From Lachnospiraceae bacterium (GTDB taxonomy: Bacteria; Bacillota; Clostridia; Lachnospirales; Lachnospiraceae), in assembly GCA_003446735.1 (NCBI GenBank), contig DMCJ01000047.1:1-11633 (forward strand): 11,633 bases of DNA, written 5' to 3'. The position numbers and the translations under genes were made by a program. Of this stretch, positions 8,001-11,633 are shown piece by piece. The notes below the pieces were generated by a model. That model saw nothing but the letters and a program-made list of their open reading frames with translations, made no database searches and was not told where the DNA came from. The first letter of the stretch is position 1. The number at the start of each line of letters is the position of its first letter.

Positions 8001-9132
8001 GCTTATAGGCGGCGAGGGCATAACGATACATCTCTTCGGTGAAGATCTTGAGACCATGCAGAAGACAGCGGCCGATGTGGCAGAGATATTAAAGAGCGTA
8101 AGAGGTACGGCTAATGTTTCGGACGGACTCGAAGAGACCGATCCCGCGATAAAAGTTACCGTTGATAAAGAAAAGGCCATGGCGGACGGACTTACCGTTG
8201 CTCAGGTATTTATGGAATTATCTTCAGCCCTTACCGAGGAAAAGAACGCCACCAATATAATGATGGACGACGGAACCGATTATGATGTCATAGTCAAAAA
8301 GGGTGAAGACGGAGACTTTACGAGAAACGACCTCCGTAAGTTGACATTTAAGGTCAAAGACCGCGAAGGGGAAGAGAAAGAAGTAAAACTCACCGATATC
8401 GCTACGATAAGCGATACCGAAGCTCTTCAGTCCATCAGGAGAATGGATCAGAAGAGATATATCGATATCACATCCGACATAGCAGACGGATATAACGTTA
8501 CCCTGGTAACCGATGATGCGATAGATACCCTTTCCAAATATCAGCTTGCTCCGGGAATGAGCATTGAATTCGAGGGTGCGAACGAATCCATAATGAAAGC
8601 CTTAAAGGATCTCGTTCTTATGATCCTTCTGGGCATCGTGCTTGTATACCTTGTAATGGTGGCCCAGTTCCAGTCGCTTAAATCCCCTTTTATCGTCATG
8701 TTCACGATCCCGCTCGCATTTACCGGCGGTTTCCTTGCCCTTCTTATAACGGGAATGGAGATAAGTGTCGTATCCATGATGGGATTCGTAATGCTCACCG
8801 GTATCATTGTTAATAACGGTATCGTTTTAGTTGATTTTATCAATCAGCTTCGTATGGACGGATATGAAAAAACAGAGGCTTTAATAGAAGCCGGGCGCAC
8901 CAGAATGCGCCCGATCCTTATGACAACAGTCACTACCATATTAGGTCTTATCGTAATGGCTTTAGGTACGCAGACCGGAAGCGAAATGATGCAACCGGTA
9001 GCCATTGTCTGCATCGGCGGCCTTGCATATGCCACCCTTATGACACTTATCGTCATCCCCGTTTTATATGATATCTTTAACAAGGGCGATATCAGGGTCG
9101 TACGTGACGAAGACCTCGAACTTATCGAATAA
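5053..9132 (+). CDS. RND-family efflux permease with a ~330-residue coiled-coil insertion
   Basis: Membrane transporter of the AcrB/SwrC-like HAE1 type, 1359 residues, about 300 longer than usual; these use the proton gradient to expel drugs, lipids or peptides. Seen: helix 1 at about 8-28, followed by TPDLMPNMNLPYV; the first porter half to about 192; a Gln/Glu/Lys/Ala-rich helical insertion at about 193-520; the porter sequence resumes at TMDMVSQVLSAENFAMPAGY; helices 2-6 at about 662-825; helix 7 at about 847-868; an ordinary second porter half at about 870-1185; helices 8-12 at about 1187-1345. Helix 4 holds GMLVDNSVVVIEN (Asp728, with Asn729 in place of the second Asp of AcrB), and helix 10 holds IIVNNGIVLVDF (Asn1254-Asn1255, Asp1261). 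No adaptor or regulator gene adjoins it, so it appears monocistronic. Substrate unknown. The family is secure; the role of the insertion is inferred. Confidence 0.93.
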   Translation: MPKFSVKKPFTVFVAVVAILVLGVVAYTKMTPDLMPNMNLPYVLVMTSAPGSTPEKVETSITRPLEQSFATLDKIKSIRSVSNENYSVITLEFSEDVNMDTISVDILQNVDQVSASFEETVGTPYILKINPSLLPVAVTAVGMEGMDTAELSDFMEENIIPKLEGIEGVANTDASGLVDTKVNVVIDQDKIDKVNDKIYAALDKKFDEAKEEIDENQAKLDDKKREVESGKSKLSAGKNELAEQTSDAQAKIAGGTIELLNGRIELEKQMNLLNEKKTELTNTKNTLTNVQKSVNDATAAKEALNTGINGLKEAKAALAQIDEQEKAAMAAFNAQIDAIKSNDSMDDASKEAAIAAITSSEQYTQATAAFSAARAQINAQLSAAGTSADQIDATIAQYEQQVAQIDAGLKTIDDQLAAQNMKREDIPAAMEEIDKGLGQIESGLAQMTAALTQIGAAGDQISEGQKQLDAQRTLGILQISEMTSALLVGESQLALANQQLEAGVEQYEQTKEDAYKQANMKEIITMDMVSQVLSAENFAMPAGYISEDGTDYLVNVGDKITDEDEISDLMIADLKMDDLDPVYLKDVAEVFITDNSDEVYANIDGTNGVIITFTKQSTYATAAVSNSIREKLDDLTEQYPGFHYAMMMDQGDYIYLIVNSILKSLLFGAIFAILILFVFLKDLRPTFITLCSIPVSVIFAVVLMYFSGVTINMISLSGLAIAVGMLVDNSVVVIENTFRLIGKGESAVKAAVAGASQVAGAIVSSTLTTICVFLPIVFVEGITKQIFTDLALTMTYSLLASLVIALTLVPAMSQGLLKNVNEKPDRFLNHMLNLYEKVLTLALKFKPVTLLIALALLVVSTILILARGYIFMPSMSGNQVTASVTLEEGATLADLREKTDKIVDDIRKMDNIINVGAMASGSNSSSSILNGSSSGGPSADIYIMLSEDEKTDTNAMAEDIVALGDKYDCTVEASGDMMGGFSQLIGGEGITIHLFGEDLETMQKTAADVAEILKSVRGTANVSDGLEETDPAIKVTVDKEKAMADGLTVAQVFMELSSALTEEKNATNIMMDDGTDYDVIVKKGEDGDFTRNDLRKLTFKVKDREGEEKEVKLTDIATISDTEALQSIRRMDQKRYIDITSDIADGYNVTLVTDDAIDTLSKYQLAPGMSIEFEGANESIMKALKDLVLMILLGIVLVYLVMVAQFQSLKSPFIVMFTIPLAFTGGFLALLITGMEISVVSMMGFVMLTGIIVNNGIVLVDFINQLRMDGYEKTEALIEAGRTRMRPILMTTVTTILGLIVMALGTQTGSEMMQPVAIVCIGGLAYATLMTLIVIPVLYDIFNKGDIRVVRDEDLELIE

Positions 9133-9140
9133 AATCTTTA

Positions 9141-9836
9141 TCAGTTCTGTCCGTAATAAGCATTGGCACCGTGTTTACGGTAATAATGCTTATCCTGAAG
9201 CTCCTGAGGAGCCGGCTTAACGGAAGGATTTATAAGCTCGGTCCGAAATGCCATCTTGGCAACTTCCTCAACAACCACAGCCGAATGAACCGAATCTTCG
9301 GCATTCTTTCCCCATGCAAATACTCCGTGATTCTTGCATAAAGCGGCCGGGGTTGCCATGGGGTCTTTGTTTAATCTCTTAAATTCATTGACGATAAGGT
9401 GTCCCGTATTTTCCTCATAGGCATCCTCGATCTCTTCGGCCGTAAGGCATCTGAGGCAGGGTATGTCACCGTAGAAATAGTCCGCGTGGGTAGTTCCGTA
9501 GCAGGGGATGTCCCTTCCTGCCTGAGCCCAGCTCGTTGCATAAGACGAATGTGTGTGTACCACTCCTCCGACTTCCGGAAAGGCCTTATAGATCTCAAGA
9601 TGCGTGGCCGTATCGGACGAAGGTCTGTATTTTCCTTCCACCACCTTTCCCGTAAGATCGAGAACAACCATATCCTCGGGCTTTAATTTATCATATTCCA
9701 CTCCGCTGGGTTTAATGACAAAGAGACCGCTCTCTCTGTCTATCCCGCTGACATTTCCCCAGGTAAAAGTGATGAGCTTGTAGGCGGGGAGCATCATGTT
9801 TGCTTCATATACCTGTTTCTTTAATTCTTCTAACAT
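9141..9836 (-). CDS. araD: L-ribulose-5-phosphate 4-epimerase
   Basis: Cytoplasmic zinc enzyme that converts L-ribulose 5-phosphate to D-xylulose 5-phosphate by retro-aldol cleavage, the last step of arabinose entry into the pentose phosphate pathway. The 231 residues match the family length. By comparison with E. coli AraD (numbering shifted by one), the visible site residues are Asp75 in SSDT, His94 and His96 in HTH and His170 as metal ligands, Asp119 in HADYFYG as the acid/base candidate, and Tyr228 in the C-terminal KHGANAYYGQ. GNVSGID (27-33) and KPSGVEYD (42-49) form the phosphate-binding part. The ATG at 9836 has AAGGAG at a spacing of 6. It follows the FGGY kinase by 15 bases, which supports a shared arabinose operon. 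The relatives SgbE and UlaF use the same chemistry on ascorbate-derived sugars, but the context favours arabinose. Confidence 0.93.
   Translation of the reverse strand: MLEELKKQVYEANMMLPAYKLITFTWGNVSGIDRESGLFVIKPSGVEYDKLKPEDMVVLDLTGKVVEGKYRPSSDTATHLEIYKAFPEVGGVVHTHSSYATSWAQAGRDIPCYGTTHADYFYGDIPCLRCLTAEEIEDAYEENTGHLIVNEFKRLNKDPMATPAALCKNHGVFAWGKNAEDSVHSAVVVEEVAKMAFRTELINPSVKPAPQELQDKHYYRKHGANAYYGQN
9156..9193. repeat. Nested inverted repeat inside the 3' end of araD
   Basis: The outer arms ATAAGCATT (9156-9164) and AATGCTTAT (9185-9193) pair perfectly over 9 bp. Inside them ACCGT (9168-9172) and ACGGT (9177-9181) pair over 5 bp around a GTTT loop. The sequence also encodes the conserved end of AraD. 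No run of T follows closely on either strand, so it is not a standard intrinsic terminator, but it lies where the two converging transcripts must end. Confidence 0.6.
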
Positions 9837-9851
9837 AGATCTCTCCTTGTA

Positions 9852-11438
9852 TCACATCTCAACGGCTGCTTTTTCAACAGGCAGGCCTTTTCTGTATTTT
9901 TCCATGAATGCTTCAAATCCTTCCACATCCTTAGGATCGGGAGCTATCTTGCTTCCCTTGTTTCCTGCAAAGATCACATTGGTCAGATAGTCTCCTAAGG
10001 ACTGACCGTCCTTCTTGCCTGTCATATATGCGCTAAGAAGTGCCATTCCCCATGCACCGCCTTCGCCTGCTGTCTCCATAACGGAAACGGGGGCGTTTAT
10101 TGCTGCTGCCGCAAAGCTCTGGCCGACTTTCTCTGTCTTAAAATATCCGCCGTGTCCGAGCATCTCGTCGATCGCAACATTCTCCTGCTTAAAGAGGATA
10201 TCAAGACCGATCTTTAATGTTGCAAATGCGGAATATAAATGTGTCCTCATAATGTTGGGAAGCGTGAACTTATCCCCGGCAGTCCTTACAAATAAAGGAG
10301 CACCTTCTGCAAATCCCGTTACCGGCTCGCCGGATACATAGTTATAGGAAAGCAGTCCGCCGCAGTCGGGATCACCCTTTAATGCTACGGAATAAAGCTT
10401 TGTATAAAGCTCGTTCATATCGGGAGTCTGTCCCATGAGTTCATAGAATTCCTTAAACATATTTACCCATGCATTGATATCGGAAGTACAGTTGTTGCAA
10501 TGTACCATTCCGACAAGAGCACCGTCGGGAGTCGTAACGAGGTCGATCTCGGGATAAACCTTGCTTAAGTCTTTTTCAAGAACTACCATCGCAAATATCG
10601 AAGTTCCGGCTGAGATATTACCCGTACGCTTTGCTACACTGTTGGTCGCAACCATTCCCGTTCCCGCATCTCCTTCGGGAGGAGCGAGAGGTATACCCGC
10701 CTTGAGGCTTCCGGTTTCATCAAGGAGCTTTGCGCCCTCTTCCGTAAGAGTGCCCGCATCTTCACCTGCCGAGAGGATCTTGGGAAGGATATCCTTAAGT
10801 TTCCAGGAATAGCCTTTACCGGCTACAAGCTCATCAAACTTTGTGATCATCTTTTCATCATAATTGCCCGTATTTATATCTATGGGGAACATTCCCGACG
10901 CATCGCCCACACCAAGGACCTTTTTCCCGGTCAGCTTCCAGTGGATGTAGCCTGCAAGAGTCGTAAAGAATGCAACATCCGGCACATGATCCTCACCGTT
11001 TAATATGGCCTGATATAAGTGAGAGATGCTCCATCTCTGAGGGATGTTATAGTTAAATGCTTCGGTCAGTTTTCCGGCCGCTTCCTCGGTTATGGTATTT
11101 CTCCATGTCCTGAAAGGAACAAGGAGTTCATCATTTTTATCGAAAGCAAGATATCCGTGCATCATGGCCGAAAAGCCCATGGATGCAAATGATGTTACAT
11201 TAACATCATATTTAGCCTTAATATCCGAAACAAGGTCCTTATAGCAATCCCTGAGTCCATCCCAGATATCTTCTTTTGAATAAGTCCAGATGCCGTTCTC
11301 AAAGCGGTTCTCCCATCCGTGTCCGCCCGTGGCGAGGACATTTCCGGCTTCGTCAATCACAACTGCCTTGATCCTCGTGGAACCGAACTCGATACCGAGT
11401 ATGCTCTTTCCGTCTTCAATGAGTTTTTTACTGTCCAT
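9852..11438 (-). CDS. FGGY-family carbohydrate kinase, probable L-ribulokinase (AraK-like)
   Basis: ATP-dependent sugar kinase of 528 residues with the two-domain FGGY fold. Seen: phosphate-binding start LGIEFGSTRIKAVVID (14-29), FRTWRNT (109-115), GDASGMFPID (178-187), GDAGTGMVA with the catalytic-base candidate Asp257 (256-264), SAGTS (276-280), and the C-terminal adenosine-site motif GEGGAWGMALLSA (458-470). Its position before araD suggests L-ribulose phosphorylation. It is more xylulokinase-like than AraB-like and resembles the kinase called AraK in Clostridium acetobutylicum, a non-orthologous ribulokinase; this is from memory. Xylulokinase is the main alternative. The frame is open to 11480, but the ATG at 11438 is chosen because GGGAGG lies six bases upstream. 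The ATG at 11444 touches that site, and the longer form would run into the upstream gene. Confidence 0.88.
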   Translation of the reverse strand: MDSKKLIEDGKSILGIEFGSTRIKAVVIDEAGNVLATGGHGWENRFENGIWTYSKEDIWDGLRDCYKDLVSDIKAKYDVNVTSFASMGFSAMMHGYLAFDKNDELLVPFRTWRNTITEEAAGKLTEAFNYNIPQRWSISHLYQAILNGEDHVPDVAFFTTLAGYIHWKLTGKKVLGVGDASGMFPIDINTGNYDEKMITKFDELVAGKGYSWKLKDILPKILSAGEDAGTLTEEGAKLLDETGSLKAGIPLAPPEGDAGTGMVATNSVAKRTGNISAGTSIFAMVVLEKDLSKVYPEIDLVTTPDGALVGMVHCNNCTSDINAWVNMFKEFYELMGQTPDMNELYTKLYSVALKGDPDCGGLLSYNYVSGEPVTGFAEGAPLFVRTAGDKFTLPNIMRTHLYSAFATLKIGLDILFKQENVAIDEMLGHGGYFKTEKVGQSFAAAAINAPVSVMETAGEGGAWGMALLSAYMTGKKDGQSLGDYLTNVIFAGNKGSKIAPDPKDVEGFEAFMEKYRKGLPVEKAAVEM

Positions 11439-11454
11439 TTTCATCCTCCCTGTT

Positions 11455-11633
11455 TTATTTTCCAAGTATCTTAACAGCATAACCTTTGCCGTCTACTTCT
11501 ATGTTTTTGACTGAAGTCTCGCCGCTGAATATATCTTCATCCACATATTCGTATTTATCCGGAGCTTCGTTTTTTTCAAGACTGCTGATTATGTTTTCCA
11601 CTCTTTTCCCGTGAAGCGGATTACATTCTCCTA
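11455..11633 (-). CDS. C-terminal 58 residues of a probable sugar ABC transporter substrate-binding protein
   Basis: Only the end of this gene is inside the window. From the edge the frame is open for 58 residues and stops at TAA (11457-11455). It begins GECNPLHGKRVENIISSLEK and ends KGYAVKILGK. The ECNPLHG-R-V pattern followed by a Gly/Glu-rich helix and a Tyr-Val-Asp-Glu strand resembles the C-terminal lobe of type 1 periplasmic sugar-binding proteins of the YtfQ/AraF/MglB kind. That recognition is tentative. It lies 16 bases upstream of the FGGY kinase on the same strand, so it is probably in the same operon, and sugar uptake would suit its neighbours. A regulator or sensor with the same binding fold cannot be excluded from this fragment. 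Confidence 0.55.
   Translation of the reverse strand, partial: GECNPLHGKRVENIISSLEKNEAPDKYEYVDEDIFSGETSVKNIEVDGKGYAVKILGK

Noticed and set aside
9133..9141. Bidirectional terminator between the RND gene and araD
   Set aside because: The gap is 8 bases and only a weak A/T mini-stem (ATAAA/TTTAT) can be drawn there; it is too short and weak to call.
11290..11514. 74-codon plus-strand frame near the right end
   Set aside because: It lies opposite the FGGY kinase start and the end of the binding-protein gene; no domain, no ribosome binding site.

Overview
The window looks like chromosomal DNA of a low- to mid-GC Clostridia, most likely a Lachnospiraceae. The grounds are the Firmicute-type gene order tilS-hpt-ftsH, a Gram-positive RND exporter with no adaptor or outer-membrane partner, a lipoprotein L,D-transpeptidase, strong AGGAG-type ribosome binding sites, and an arabinose cluster that uses a clostridial FGGY kinase next to araD. 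The genus is inferred from style and not proven.

Layout. From 1 to 4825 there is a five-gene minus-strand cluster with overlaps or very short gaps. In transcription order it holds a YkuD-type L,D-transpeptidase lipoprotein, a DUF3810 putative zinc metallopeptidase, tilS, hpt and ftsH (cut by the window edge at base 1). The 227 bases from 4826 to 5052 separate this cluster from a divergent plus-strand gene. They carry a 25-bp perfect direct repeat around an imperfect palindrome, and a very good extended -10 promoter for the plus-strand gene. From 5053 to 9132 there is one large gene for a 1359-residue RND permease. Its distinctive part is about 330 residues of helical, coiled-coil-like sequence placed where the docking (funnel) domain of AcrB-type pumps begins. 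From 9141 to 11633 there is a second minus-strand cluster: the C-terminal end of a probable sugar-binding protein, an FGGY carbohydrate kinase and araD. It converges on the RND gene with only 8 bases between the stop codons.

How the genes fit together. The first cluster joins a cell-envelope pair (transpeptidase and DUF3810 protein) to a housekeeping trio: lysidine modification of tRNA-Ile, purine salvage and membrane-protein quality control. The second cluster fits sugar uptake, phosphorylation of L-ribulose and its epimerisation to D-xylulose 5-phosphate. The RND gene stands alone under its own promoter. The most interesting items are its docking-domain coiled coil and the repeat-palindrome-repeat structure in front of the transpeptidase gene. 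I saw no tRNA, rRNA, CRISPR array, transposase or prophage gene. The only stretch without a gene of any size is 4826-5052, and it is described below.
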